Source: Cocos nucifera
Lineage: Eukaryota > Streptophyta > Magnoliopsida > Arecales > Arecaceae
Length of the DNA stretch: 64,000 nt
Assembly (NCBI GenBank): GCA_006176705.1
Contig: QRFJ01000503.1
Location: 573,089-637,088, forward strand
Direction of reading: 5' to 3'
Shown piece by piece: positions 47,344-60,078 of this stretch. Position numbers and translations under genes: made by a program. Position 1 is the stretch's first letter. Every line of letters begins with the position of its first letter. The notes under the pieces were generated by a model. That model was not told where the DNA came from and made no database searches. It worked only from the letters and a program-made list of their open reading frames with translations.

Positions 47344-49613
47344 CTTCGATCAGATCGAGGAGGTGAATATATTAGTCAGAAATTTCTAGACTATCTTAAG
47401 AAAAATGGCATAATTTTTTAATGGACTCCATCTGAAATACCTCAACTCAATGGGATTTCAGAATAGAGTAATCGGACCATATTAGATATGGTCCAATCCA
47501 TGATGAGCTTCACAAACCTCCTTGATTCTCTTTGGAGATATAGTTTGTTAACTACAATGTACTTACTGAATAGGGTTTCTTCTAAAATCGTTCCTACCAC
47601 ACCGAATGAGATATGGCATGGTAAGAAATCAAGTCTGAGTCATTTCAGAATTTGGGGTTATCCAGCTCATGTCAAAAGATAACAAGTGGACAAGTTAGAT
47701 AATAGGTCCTTTAGAGCTCGATTTATAGGATATCCTAAAGAGTCATTAGGATATTATTTCTACATTCCAGAAGATCACAATGTGATTGTAAGTCGACATG
47801 CCATCTTTCTTGAAAAATAGTTTATTCAAGATAGCGGCATTGAAAAGCAGATCAAGCTTAAGGAGAAAGTCTCACAAGAGCAACGAGCTAAGGACCAAAT
47901 GAAACCAAATTAGGTTGAGCCAATTCAATCACTACCTCCTCCACCTCGTAGATCGAAAAGAGTTTTCTATCTCTCTGAGAGGTACTTAGATACTATTTCA
48001 GATAAAGTAGAAAAAAGATTCCTCGTAGGTAATGGGGTTCATGGTGATGATCCCAAAACCTATGATGAGACGATATCGAATATCGACTCTGAGAAATGAT
48101 TAGAGGCAATAAAGTCAAAAATTGATTTGATGCACTCAAACCAAGTCTAGATCTTGGTAGATCCATCAGAAGGTATAGTACCTATTGGGTGTAAATGGAT
48201 CTACAAGAGAAAGATTGGTACAGATGGAAATGTGGAGACATTCAAAGCTAGATTAGTGGCAAAAGGATATAGTCAATGCGATGGCATTGACTATCAAGAT
48301 ATCTTTGTGCCAGTAGCAATGCTAAAATTCATCTGCACATTGCTTGCTATTGTAGTCTATTTCCATTATGAAATATGGCAAATGGTTGTGAAAATAGCAT
48401 TCTTAAATAGATACCTTGAGGAAGATATCTATATGGAACAGTCGTTAGGTTTTACATCCAGTGATGCTGATCACAAGGTATGCAAACTATAAAGGTCCAT
48501 ATATGGACTTAAGCAAGCATCTCAGAGTTGGAATACTCATTTTAATGATGTGATCAAATTTTTTTATTTCATCAAAAATGAGGAGGAACCATGTGTCTTC
48601 AAAAAAATCAGTGGAAACGCTGTTGTCTTCCTCATATTGTACGTGGATGATATCCTTCTTATTGGGAATGATATTTTCATGTTGACCATAGTTAAAATAT
48701 GGTTATCCAAAGAATTCTCCATGAAAATCCTAGGAGAAGCATCCTATATTCTAGGAATTAAGGTCTATGAGATAGACTGAATAGGATACTAAGACTTTCA
48801 CAGAAGATGTACATAGAGAAAGTGCTAAAGAGATTTATCATGAAAAACTCTAAGAGGGGTTTGGTACCCTTTAGACATGGCATTCATCTCTCCAAGAAGA
48901 TGTGCCCTAGCACACCTGAGGAGATAGAACGCATGAGCAAGATCTCTTATGCTTCAGCAATAGGGAGCCTCATATATGCCATGTTATGTACGCGATCTAA
49001 TATAGCCCATGCTGTGAGTGTCACGAGCAGATATCAGTCAAATCCAGGTGAAGAATACTAGACTTCTATGAAATGTATCTTTAAGTACTTGAGAAGAACT
49101 AAGAATATGTTGTTGGTTTTTGGTAATGGAGAACTCCAAGTCCAGGGGTATACATACTCAGATTTTATGTTCGATGTAGATGATCGAAAGTCCGCATCTG
49201 GGAGTCTATTCGTGTATAATGGTGGTGCTGTCAGTTGAAAGAGTTTCAAGCAGACAGTGATAGTAGATTCCACCATGGAAGCAGAATACATCACTACATC
49301 AGAAGTTGCAAAGGAGGCATTTTGGTACAAAAAGTTTGCCGTAGAGATCGGAGTGATGCCACCAGATGCCATTCCTCTTTATTGTGACAACAATGGCACC
49401 ATAGCCCTTGCTAAGGAGTCGAGGTCTCACCAACAATCCAAGCACATCGAGCGGCGATACCACCTCATCCACGATTACCTCGAGAAGGGTTACGTCGAGG
49501 TCAAGAGAGTCGACTCCGTAGATAATGCGGTGGATCCACTCATAAAGCCATTGGGCCAGCAGAAGATCGAAGCCCACCTTGAGAAGATGGAACATAGATT
49601 TATAGCTAATTAG
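47344..49613 (+). pseudogene. Copia-3 integrase end, reverse transcriptase and RNase H
   Basis: The first bases encode F-D-Q-I-E-E-V-N, found inside Copia-2 integrase at about 41450. Then Y-L-L-N-R-V-S-S-K and N-E-I-W-H-G-K-K (47488-47682), RT from 48154 (G-C-K-W-I-Y-K-R-K), catalytic Y-V-D-D-I-L at about 48645, and RNase H at 49257-49613 (D-S-T-M-E-A-E-Y, L-Y-C-D-N-N-G-T-I). In-frame stops are frequent, for example at about 47386, 47419 and 47680, and frames change near 48500 and 48780. Confidence 0.87.
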
Positions 49614-49633
49614 CTTTAGGTCAAGTGGGAGTT

Positions 49634-50511
49634 TGTTAGATATATGTGCCCTAGAAGCCAAAATTAGTTGACACTTGTTGTGCACTTCTAAGGACAAAAT
49701 TATAATTTTGATTATAAATAATAAAATAGATTATTTTCTATCATAATGTATATTTAGTGTCAGTGATCCATCCCTTGAGTTAATGGTGATGATAATTCTT
49801 ATTTTTAAGAGTTGAAAATTATAGACATGAATTTTCATTATTAACTCATAAAATACTCCTGATCGTAGGATCATCATGAGGATGGTGATTGATCTGAAAG
49901 ATTGATGTACAATCACTTCTTTATAGTAGATGAGTCTTGAGTCTATGGTGTAGAGACACTAGAGCGAGAGTATAGATACTCATTAGAGAATGAGAGCACT
50001 GAGTGTGACCACCTCGGGCAGTCATAAGGAAGTCTACGTTCTCGTCGATGGCTGGCTCGAAGCTGCAGTGGTGTGTCTGGTTCTTTGACCTAAGGTGCAT
50101 CGGTAGTTCACCTTGAGGGTGTTATAATTTGACTACACCATGACTCGGTCTCCTAGCCATTCGAAACCCAGAGGTGTATGTTGGCTATAGCATGTTCATT
50201 GTAGGAATTGGATTGCACCAAGAGGGAATCTATCTACCTCGGTAGATGAGGAGTAGCACTATGATGATCATGAGAATCAAGTCCATAAGCCCATGGCCAT
50301 ATTAGAGTGAAATAATAGAAAGAGTTTCTATTAAGATTTTTACGTCGAACTTGAATCGAATGATTAAATCATATGACAGAAATTAGGGTTTAGTTTACCT
50401 TAATCCTAATTTGATCGAGGCTTAAGATAGAAGAACTTAATTACATATGTAACAGCACCAAAAGGTTCATTTTTAGTTTTGTTGAGTTGCCACCATATAC
50501 TGCTAGGTGTC
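49634..50511 (+). repeat. 3' LTR of Copia-3, first 878 bp
   Basis: Aligns with about 36142-37030 of the Copia-1 LTR, up to CTGCTAGGTGTC, and is then cut by the Athila-2 LTR start at 50512. Confidence 0.88.
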
Positions 50512-52156
50512 TGATAAGTATCATAAATTCATCAATAAAAGTATTAATTTATCAATTAATTTATATTAATTTTTAAGAATTAATGTCAATTTATACATAA
50601 TTTTTAAGAAATTCATATTTTTATTAATTAAAAAATTAGTTAAAAAATAATAAAAATTAAAAAATAAAATTTTATAATCAATGAAAGAGCTCTTTTTTTT
50701 TATCATAATGAAATAAGTTTGAAGCAAAACGGAGCTAAAACAAAGAAGATATAAATTTCTAAAGAAATAAAATAAATAAAATTTAAATAAAAAAAAAATG
50801 GCTCAGTCGGCTTCGCAAGTCAAGCCACCAAGCCAAGCCAAGCCATCAAAGTCGACTCAGCCATTGAAGCTATCAGCCGGTGATTCAGGCGTGGACTACC
50901 AGCTCAGTAGAAACTGACGAATCACAACACGACACATGGCGGACCTAGACCCTCCACAAAAATTTATCGTGGCTCACAGGGCAATCTGGTCATTTCACTC
51001 AACAACAGAGGCACTGATTGGCTATAGTGTGCGGTGCAGCCGGTCCATGCGGTCCATAAGAATAGTAATTGCACCATCCGATGGTTGCGGTAGCTTGTGG
51101 TCAAGATCGAACGGCTGTGGTTATTTTTGGATTTGATTCAGCTTCAGACTTCATGCGGATCGCCATCCAATGATAGCACTCGATCCAGGGGATGATCTGA
51201 CAGTCCAAAACATTCCTGATAATGATCAGGACTCCCGACGCATGATTTGCAGTCAGATTTCCTCCATCAATGTGTGATCAGATGGTCAGAATTTAATCCG
51301 ACTTGATCTGGGTCGATACGCATCCGATTTTGATGATTTTTGAATCGTTGGATTTCTATTGAATGGCTAGATTTCGTCAGACATACTAGATTCATATCAA
51401 AGCTATTTTGATCCAAATTTTATTTGGATTTCTTTATATTTTGATGATTATAAAGGCTATTAGTCCCACATTGCCTCCAGAAAAATATATCCAACCCTCC
51501 TAGCTCTATAAAAAGGACCCTAAGCCTCTGGAAATGAATAGATCGGGTGGAAGGAAAGCCAAGGTATAGGGTGGAAGCTAAGCTCTGGGTTAAAGGTTGA
51601 TTCAAACCTATAGTGCTGAGAAGAAGGGCCGGTCTTCTACGCCCTCTCCATGCCTACGCTGATTTGCGATTTTCTTCTAGTTTTCTCTTTCTTTTTTTTT
51701 AATTTCTTGTATTAAAATTCTAAATTTTCTTTTCTTTAACTTCTTGTATTTAAATTCTGCATCTGAGTTTTAATTTTAATAAAGAAAGCTTTATTATTCT
51801 TTTCAATTCTAGCTCTTTAAATTAATTATTCTTTATTGCTTTTTAATTTTATTGCAAGTAGTTGCTAAGATTTAAATAGTAGATCTTAGTACCAAATTTA
51901 TTTTTGCATAATTTAAATTCTACTTTTATTTATAAATCTATTTTTTAACTTTAATTTTCCAAAACTCTTCTTTTCTATTTTTTTAAAAAAAATAATAAAA
52001 GAATCAAAGATTTTAGAAATAAATCATTGCCTCTCTATGGATTCGACCCGACTCACTACTCTCTTCATAGTTTTTAATTAATTTAAAAAATAAAAAGTCA
52101 GGATTTAAACTGATAAACACGGTGTCTTAACGACAACATATCGTCATTTCCTATCA
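50512..52156 (+). repeat. 5' LTR of Athila-2 (1645 bp)
   Basis: Starts TGATAAGTATCATAAATTCA, ends TTTCCTATCA. TATAAAAAG at 51507-51515 is the likely TATA box. Compared with the 3' LTR it differs at many sites, roughly one in ten by eye, mostly transitions, which suggests an old insertion. Confidence 0.9.
51507..51515 (+). promoter_or_regulatory. TATA box in the Athila-2 5' LTR
   Basis: TATAAAAAG followed by GACCCTAAGCCTC. It is repeated at 61102-61110 in the 3' LTR and conserved despite LTR divergence. Confidence 0.7.
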
Positions 52157-52162
52157 AGTTTT

Positions 52163-52178
52163 TGGCACCGTTGCCGGG
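52163..52178 (+). other. Primer binding site of Athila-2
   Basis: TGGCACCGTTGCCGGG, six bases after the LTR end, complementary to tRNA-Asp with the same G-to-A difference as in Athila-1. Confidence 0.88.
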
Positions 52179-53258
52179 AGGCATAAAAATTAAAATTTTT
52201 CTTTGATTTTTTTTACTTACTGATTATTTTTTTTATTTTAAAGGAAAAAAATAGAGAAAAGAGAACAAGGAAGATTAGGGCACGAACAAAACTCTCAATC
52301 CTATTTGGTGAGATCATTCCTAAACCCTAAATCTCTTTTCTTATTTTTAATATTTGCTTTATTTTTAAATTAATTAAAAATTACCTACTTAAACCTAATT
52401 AAAAATCTCATCACAAGATTAGAAATCCCTAATTATTTAGAGCATCCATCATATTAGTTTTTATTTTTATTTTTATTTTTTTTTTGATGATGCTGGAGGC
52501 AAGGTAAGCCTTTTTCAAAATTTAATTAGTTGCATGCATCTAGTTTAAATTGCATAGAACTCTTTGATTGAAAATTTTTTTTTTTTGCATATTCATATTA
52601 AACCAAATTAAGGGCACAACCCATTAAACAAGATAAGGTAGGGATTTGATCACCCTTCCTTGGCCCACAAACAACCAACCAGCATCCTGCATTAACCCAA
52701 ACCTTAACTCTTAAAATCAATTAGACATTAACCCTTAAGGATATTCGAGCTCAATAGGACAAGAAATCCTAAGAGTTGAACCAAGTTAGGATTAATCAAT
52801 TTGACTGGTGTCTAGGAAAGTGGTTCAGGGACGACTTGGGCCCGAAGGAAGGTGGTTACTTAATTGGTTCCGTTCGCTTACCTGGCCAAGCACAATTGGT
52901 GTCTAAGGCAAGCAACGAGGGGACTCCCACCGACTTTACACTTACCTGGCCAGTTGATTGGCTAATCCTCTACTTTGGAGGGCTTGAAAGGTGATCTTGG
53001 CAGTTAGGAGCTGTCTAGATCTAGGATAACTCCTTAGTCAGGATTGATTGCCTAACTTGTTTGCCAAATAACATCAAACATAAACCATAAATTAACTCTT
53101 CTCTCTATCATCTTCTCCAGATTTAAGACTCCTTTAGGATTTTCTTTAGAACCCTCTTCTTTCTTTCTCTCTTCTTTTCTTAAAAAAATAATAAAATAAA
53201 AAATAAAATAATAAAAAAAAATATATATCTTGAACCATATATCAAATTGCACTAGTAC
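52179..53258 (+). other. Athila-2 leader between primer site and gag
   Basis: 1.1 kb. AT-rich at both ends with a GC-richer middle (52790-52990) and no convincing gene. The 72-codon frame at 52776-52994 has no recognised domain. Leaders of this length are usual for Athila. Confidence 0.6.
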
Positions 53259-54919
53259 ATGCACGGTAGAAGATCACTTTTACCTGACCTAGTTAAACCA
53301 GATCCTGAAATTGAAAGACTAATTCATTTAAGACCAGATAATCAAATGGCTGGAAATCATGAAGAACCACCTAGGCAGATGAAGGAATACTTTATTCCTT
53401 CCACCTACAACCCATCGACTTGCATCCACATACCTGATATCCCTGCTAGCCACTATGAGATCAAGTCGAACCACAATCCAGATGCTCCCATCTTTTTATG
53501 GGAATGCCAATGAAGACCCTTACAAACATCTGGATGAATTCTTAGAAATCTGCTCTACGGTAAAAATTCAGAATTTTTCTGATGATGCCCTTAGACTGAC
53601 CTTGTTCCCTTTCTCATTAAAAGATAAAGCCAAGTACTGGCTTGGCACATTAGGAAGAACAATTCAAACATGGGCAGAGATGCAACATGAATTTCTTAAG
53701 AAATTTTATCCCATAGGACGAACCAATACCATGAGGCGAGCCATCACAGGGATTTGCTCAGCTTCCAGGGGAACAAATTCATGAATCATGGGAAAGACTT
53801 AAGGAACTTCTTAGAAAATGCCCACACCATGGTCTATCTAAGTGGCAAATTGTACAAGCTTTCTATGAAGGTTTAGGAGATCAATATAAGCAGATGGTTG
53901 ATGCATCCTGTGGAGGTGCATTCATGAGCAAAAGTGAGGATGAAGCTTATACCTTATTTGAAACCTTTAAGTGAAAACTCTATTAACCATGCTTCATTAT
54001 CCTTCTTATGAAAGATCAATTTCTCAACAAAAACGGGCAGGAATTTATGAGATCAAAACTCCAGAAACTTAATTCTAAGGCAGACTTTGAACATAATAGC
54101 ACAAAAATTAGATAAAGTCGATCCTTATTGCCAGAAATTAGATCAATTCCTAAATCTAGGTCAACAATCTCCTGCACAATACACACCAGCTTCTAATTAT
54201 CAGGAGATTTGCTCTATTTGTGCTAGTCCCAACACATCATGTAAGTGAATGTCCCACGGCTTGCACAATTACCACCTCTTATCCAAGAACAAGTCCAAGC
54301 TGCTCAAGGTTACTCCAAACCACTTAATGACCCATATTCAAATTCATATAATCCTGGTTGGAGAAACCATCCTAATTTCTCTTGGAAACCACAACAGACT
54401 CAGGCTCAGACCCAAATCCCACCAGTTCAAAATTATCAAAATAGGCCCCAGTACCAGAACTATGCCTATAATAAGGGACAACCTAGTCAGTCTTCTCAAC
54501 CACTGCATTATAATCAACCCTCATACCCACCTCCTCATCAACAGACCAATCTAGCCGATGATAAATTCAATCAACTTCAACAATTAATTCTAAGCCAACA
54601 ACAATCAATTGCCAGGCTAGAAGCTCAAATAGGATAATTAGCTGAGTCTAGCATGAGGAGAGAACCAGGTCAATTACCAAGCCAACCAATTGCAAATCCT
54701 AAAAATAATCCATCCAATGTCTATCAACCACCTGGATTTACTCATCCATCTAACATTCCACCTAAGAACCCCCAATTAGAAAATGCCAAAGCAATATCTG
54801 AACTTAGAAGTGGTAGGATTCTTAAGGACCCATACCAAGACCAGGTGATAGAGGCCAATACTGATGTTAGCCAAGATGAGAAATTTGAAGAAGAGGATAA
54901 TCATATAGAAGAACCTTGA
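53259..54919 (+). pseudogene. Athila-2 gag, several frameshifts
   Basis: Likely start M-H-G-R-R-S-L at 53259. The capsid part moves to another frame near 53490 (F-Y-G-N-A-N-E-D-P-Y-K-H-L, A-K-Y-W-L-G-T-L) and again near 53770 (I-H-E-S-W-E-R-L-K-E-L-L). A knuckle remnant C-S-I-C-A-S-P-N lies near 54210, followed directly by a stop, and the His/Cys second half is not in frame. Then come a Pro/Gln/Asn-rich stretch with N-P-G-W-R-N-H-P-N-F-S-W (54245-54637), typical of Athila gag, and a further frame to 54919. Confidence 0.85.
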
Positions 54920-55068
54920 GCTTAGAACTGGTACTGACACTAAGATGGATAAAGAAAAGAAGAGAACAGATGAATTAGCTGAGACATATAAACCCAAAGC
55001 CCCGTTCCCTTCGGCCTTAGAAGCAGGCTCTTCTCGTAAAAAAGCAAGAAACACGCAACAAGGAGCTA

Positions 55069-57420
55069 ATGGAACTATTTAAACAAGTTCATATTAATTT
55101 ACCCCTCCTCGATGCAATTCAGCATGTCCCAGCCTATGCTAAATTTCTTAAAGAACTCTGCACCCAAAAGCGTGAGCCACGAACCACCAAAAGAGTTATG
55201 CTATCCGAGGATGTAAGTGCGGTCCTGTTAAATCCAATACCTCAAAAGATGAAAGATCCTGGTGCACCCTTAATTTCATGTGTTATTGGAGGTATAACCT
55301 TTGACCGAGCATTACTAGACTTAGGAGCTAGTGTAAACCTCCTTCCAACCTCGGTTTATGAAAAATTTGGGATTGGAGAATTAAAACCCACGTCAGTCAT
55401 TTTGCAATTAGCTGATAGATCTATAAAAACACCGCGTGGTTTAATTGAGGATGTTCTAGTTAGAGTAGATAAATGTTATTTTCCTGTAGACTTTCTCATA
55501 CTTGACATGGAACCATCCCAAGAGCTGAACCAAAATCCCATAATTTTAGGACGTCCATTCTTAGCAACCGCGAATGCCAATATCAACTGTAAAACGGGAG
55601 CTATGGATATTTCTTTTGGGAATCAAAAAGTAAGAATTAATGTTTTTAATACCCCAAAGTACACCCAAGAGGAGGAAGACTGCTTTGTAATCAATCAGAT
55701 AGATGAAATAGTTGAATCTAATTCCTCCTTAGATTTACTACAAGATGATGAACCCACTGAAGATACTCAAACCCAGGAAGTAAATACCCTGCTTAATTTA
55801 CCTCAACCATCACATTCATTACCTTGGTCAGTGAAAATTGAGCCCTTACCTGAGCGAAAAATTGAACCACTACGTCCTTCAATTCAGGCCCCACCACAAC
55901 TTGAACTAAAACCTTTACCTGAATCACTTAAGTATGTATTTTTAGGATCAAAGAAAACCCTACCAGTAATAATTGCTTCCAACTTAACTACTGAACAGGA
56001 AAACCAATTGGTAAATATTCTAAAAACATATAAAGAGGCCATAGGGTGGACCGTTGCCGATTTAAAAGGAATTAGTCCGTCAATATGCATGCACCATATT
56101 TATACAGAAGATAATGCCAAACCAACTCGAGAGATGCAAAGAAGGCTTAACCCTAACATGCAAGAAGTAGTCAAGAAAGAAGGTAATTAAATGGTTAGAT
56201 GCTGGAATTATTTATCCTATCTCTGACAGCCACTGGGTGAGTCCTACACAAGTTGTTCCAAAAAAATCTGGACTTACGGTTGTCCGCACTGAACATGGAA
56301 ACTTAGTACCAACACGACTTTCCACTGGGTGGCGTGTCTGCATAGATTATAGAAAACTCAATACAACCACCCGAAAAGATCACTTTCCCTTACCCTTTAT
56401 CGATCAAATCCTAGAAAGACTAGCAGGCCAACAATACTTTTGCTTTTTAGATGGATACTCAGGGATACAATCAGGTAGCAATCTACCCAGGAGATCAAGA
56501 AAAGACCACCTTTACATGTCCCTTATGGAACCTTTGCTTTCCGTAGAATGCCATTCGGATTATGTAATGCACCTGCAACTTTTCAACGGTGCATGATGTC
56601 AATATTTTCAGACATGATAGGAGATTTCTTAGAAATATTCATGGATGACTTTTCAGTCTTTGGAGAATCTTTTGAGAGTTGCCTCAACAATTTGAAGAAA
56701 ATATTAAAATGATGTATTGAGGCTAATCTAGTGTTAAGCTGGGAAAAGAGCCACTTCATGGTTCAAGAAGGGATCGTTTTAGGACATATAGTATCTAAGA
56801 AAGGGATTGAGGTAGATAAAGCTAAAGTTGAACTAATTTCTAAACTTCCTCCTCCCACTTCTGTCAAACAAATTCGATCTTTTCTTGGTCATGTAGGATT
56901 CTATCGTCGCTTCATCAAAGAGTTCTCTAAAATTTCTCGTCCTTTGTGTAATCTGCTTGCTAAGGATGTTTCTTTTAACTTTGATGAAAATTGTCTTAAA
57001 GCTTATGAAATCTTAAAAGAAGCTGTGACCAAAGCTCCAATCATACAACCTCCTAATTGGTCACTACCTTTTGAAATTATGTGCGATGCCTCAGACTTTT
57101 GCCATAGGAGCTGTCCTAGGCCAAAGGGTAAACAAATGTCCTGTAGTGATCTATTATGCTAGTAGAACTCTGAATGAAGCACAAATGAATTATACCACCA
57201 CTGAAAAAGAGTTGCTAGCCATTGTGTTTGCCCTAGAAAAGTTTAGATCATATCTATTAGGATCAAAAATCATAATTTACTCGGATCATTCAGCCTTGAG
57301 ATACCTGCTCTCAAAGAAAGATGCTAAACCATGATTAATTAGATGGATTTTACTGTTACAAGAATTTGACATTGAAATTCGAGATAAGAAGGGATCTAAA
57401 AATGTTGTAGCAGACCATCT
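55069..57420 (+). pseudogene. Athila-2 protease, reverse transcriptase and RNase H
   Basis: The first frame (55069-56190) has the Athila-type protease site A-L-L-D-L-G-A-S-V-N-L-L-P and I-L-G-R-P-F-L-A-T-A. The frame shifts near 56180. RT follows (G-W-R-V-C-I-D-Y-R-K-L-N at about 56330; F-L-D-G-Y-S-G, then a shift near 56465; catalytic F-M-D-D-F-S-V near 56640; stop near 56710; L-G-H-I-V-S-K-K-G at about 56772). RNase H spans about 57060-57335 (C-D-A-S-D-F, Y-A-S-R-T-L-N-E-A-Q) with a shift near 57090, and N-V-V-A-D-H-L-S-R-I closes it at about 57400. Catalytic residues remain; the frame does not. Confidence 0.9.
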
Positions 57421-57433
57421 GTCTAGGATCCTA

Positions 57434-58813
57434 GTGAAAGATAATGAACCTGTATCAATCAGAGAATCTTTTCCAGATGAACAATTGTTAACAGTTTCAC
57501 ATACAAAGACTCCTTGGTTTGCAAATATTGTCAATTACTTAGTCATAGGACAAATTCCTGATGGCTGGTCTAAGAATGAAAAGGATCGATTCTTTGCTCA
57601 AATCAAATATTATTTTTGGGAAGATCCTGAGCTTTTTAGAATTTGTGCTGATCAAATCATTCGTAGATGTGTTCCTGAATCTGAACAATGGAGTATCTTA
57701 CAATTTTGTCATACTCTTGCTTGTGGAGGACACTTTTTCTGGATGAAAAACTGCGGCCAAAGTATTACAGAGTGGTTTTTATTGGCCAACATTATTTAAG
57801 GATGCCCATACTTTTAGTCAGGAGTGTTTTAAGTGTCAAGTGTCAAGCCTTAGGGAATATTTCAAAGAAAGACATGATGCCTTTGAACCCCATCTTTAGT
57901 AGTAGAAATTTTTGATGTATGGGGAATTGATTTTATGGGACCTTTTCCACCTTCCAATGGATTTGAATACATTTTGGTAGCTGTCGATTATGTTTCTAAA
58001 TGGATTGAAGCAATAGCAACACGAACCAATGATCATAAAGTAGTCCTAAAATTTATTCAGAAGAATATCTTTTCTAGGTTCGGATTTCCACGTGCTATCA
58101 TTAGTGACGGAGGTACCCATTTTACAAATCATCCAATTTTGAACTTTATTACGAAAATATGGGGTGACACATAAGATAGCTACACCATACCATCCGCAAA
58201 CAAGTGGTCAGGTAGAAGTCTCTAATAGGAAAATCAAGAATATCTTACAAAAGACTATTAGGCCTGATCGAAAAGATTGGTCAGATCGATTGGATGATGC
58301 ATTATGGGCCTATAGGACAGCTTATAAAACCCCTATTGGAATGTCTCCCTATAGATTAATCTATGGAAAAGCATGTCACCTTCCGGTAGAACTTGAACAT
58401 AAAGCATATTGGGCAATAAAATAATTAAATTTTAATTTAAACAAAGCTGGTTCCAATCGGATGTTACAATTGAAGTGAATTAGAAGAATTAAGGCAAGAA
58501 GCTTATGAAAATTCAAAAATCTTATAAGGAGAAAATGAAAGCCTTCCATGATAAACATATTTCAAGAAAAACCTTTGAACCAAATCAACAAGTCTGGTTA
58601 TTTAACTCAAGGCTTCGATTATTTCCTGAAAAATTAAAATCCAGATGGGATGGACCTTATATAGTTAATCATGTATTCCCACATGGTGCAATTAAACTCT
58701 ATGATCCCAGGACTAAAAATTTTTTTAAGGTAAATGGCCAAAGGCTTAAACCATATATCGAAGGGATATCATTAAATCAAAATATTGATCAAGTGCAATT
58801 AATAGAACCATAA
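57434..58813 (+). pseudogene. Athila-2 integrase
   Basis: A damaged zinc-finger region (C-G-G-H-F at about 57724) is followed by frame changes. The core has all three catalytic residues: W-G-I-D-F-M-G-P near 57930, I-I-S-D-G-G-T-H-F near 58105, and, after a shift near 58170, S-G-Q-V-E-V-S-N-R near 58210. A conserved block A-L-W-A-Y-R-T-A-Y-K-T-P-I-G-M-S-P at about 58300 is followed by a stop near 58424. The C-terminal part resumes at 58505-58813 (R-W-D-G-P-Y-I-V near 58648). Unlike Tat-1, the D-D-E set is kept. Confidence 0.87.
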
Positions 58814-59679
58814 TGAATTAAACTGCATTTTGTCTGGCTGAAGACAATAAACTTAGCGCTTATTGGGAGGCAACCCAATACTTCTTGAATCTAATTTATT
58901 TTTTTAGTTTCTCTTTTTAGGCTAAGTTGGAGAACCAAAAAGCGGGAGAAGGATCATAAGCTTCAAGACCCATGCTAAATAAATAAACATAATTTACACT
59001 CTTTTATTGAGGACAATGTCAATTCAGTTGGGGGTAAAAAGTAAAAAAAAAAATATAAATAATAATAATAATAATAAAATAATAAAATAAAAAATATATA
59101 TATATAAAATAAATAAATCAATAAAAATAAAAATTAATAATAATAATAATAATAAAATAAATAAAATATTAAAAAATTTAAAAAAAAAATAAATAAATAA
59201 ATAAAATAAAAATAATAAATAAATAATATATAATAAAACTATTAAAAAAAAAATTTTGAACAAACCATATTTTGGGAAAGAGAATCTTAAGCAAAATAAA
59301 CTAGGAAAAGTAATAAAGTTAGAAAGTATTAACTAATAATGGTAGCGAGTTAAGAAGCAGATTACTTGGTCAGACCATTAGCAACCTACTTAGGTCATTT
59401 AAAGGCTAACAGCACTTCTACTTGCACATGCACACTAATGAAGCACAGCAGGTGTTTGATTATAAGGCTAAATTGAGGATTCAATTATCACTAAAAATTG
59501 ATGGTTTATATATACTTCAATTAAAGAAACTTGAATTTAAGGAAAGAGCTACCTGCTTTCTAAAAAAAAAAAAAGTGCAAAAAATAGAGTATATGTGGAT
59601 TGCCCTAAACTAGAACTTTGCACCTTAAATGTAGAAGTTCACATCAAATGGTGAAGGGAAAGGCCAGGATGCTCAGCAC

Positions 59680-59684
<5 letters not shown>

Positions 59685-59725
<41 letters not shown>
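59685..59725 (+). repeat. Poly-A run of about 41 bases inside Athila-2
   Basis: Uninterrupted A run on the element's sense strand, between pol and the 3' LTR. It is not at an element end, so it could be a grown microsatellite. Confidence 0.95.
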
Positions 59726-59726
<1 letters not shown>

Positions 59727-60046
59727 CAGTGTGAAAGCTACCTTAATTCATGCACTTAACTTGGGAGTATATAAAACTAACCAAAATAGGTGATAAAAAG
59801 AAGATTCATTTGCCCTTTGAATCAACACCCAAATGCTAAGTTAGTATTCACGACACAAAGTGCTGAAAATCTTTAGATGAACTCTAAGAAAGTTTCTGAT
59901 TAATCTGCCGTGAAATTTACTTCTGAAACTCAATACTTAGTTAGTGATACTGTCTAAACTTTTGATCTTAAATCCTAGATTTATTTTTGTGAAGGAAGGA
60001 TCTCAACAAAATATGGTAATTGATCTAAACTAAATTCTTTCTTTAC

Positions 60047-60078
60047 TCGAGGACGAGCAAAGCTTAAGTTGGGGGGTG
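60047..60078 (+). other. Polypurine tract of Athila-2
   Basis: TCGAGGACGAGCAAAGC followed by TTAAGTTGGGGGGTG directly before the LTR start TGATAAGC. This form is common before 3' LTRs in plant Ty3/gypsy elements. Confidence 0.85.

Larger units (their letters stand above)
47344..50511 (+). mobile_element. Copia-3: 3' half of a Ty1/copia element
   Basis: It begins inside integrase, directly next to the Copia-2 5' LTR, continues through RT and RNase H, a polypurine tract (AAGTGGGAG) and 878 bp of 3' LTR starting TGTTAGATATATGTGCCC at 49634. The LTR is cut at 50511 by Athila-2. Same family as Copia-1 and Copia-2 but older, with many stops. The start point fits insertion of Copia-2 into its integrase, but the other half is not found. 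Confidence 0.87.
58814..60078 (+). other. Athila-2 region between pol and 3' LTR
   Basis: No gene. Shortly after the pol stop is a perfect 7-bp hairpin, TATTGGGAGGCAACCCAATA (58861-58880), a motif known after pol in many plant Ty3/gypsy elements. A first purine-rich tract (TTGAGGACAATGT ... AGTTGGGGGTAAAAAG) is at 59006-59040, followed by 200 bp of nearly pure A/T. A 41-base poly-A run lies at 59685-59725. The true polypurine tract is at the end. Confidence 0.7.

Noticed and set aside
59024..59263. Minus-strand frame rich in Leu, Ile and Phe, resembling a membrane protein
   Set aside because: It is the reverse of an A/T-only low-complexity stretch within Athila-2.
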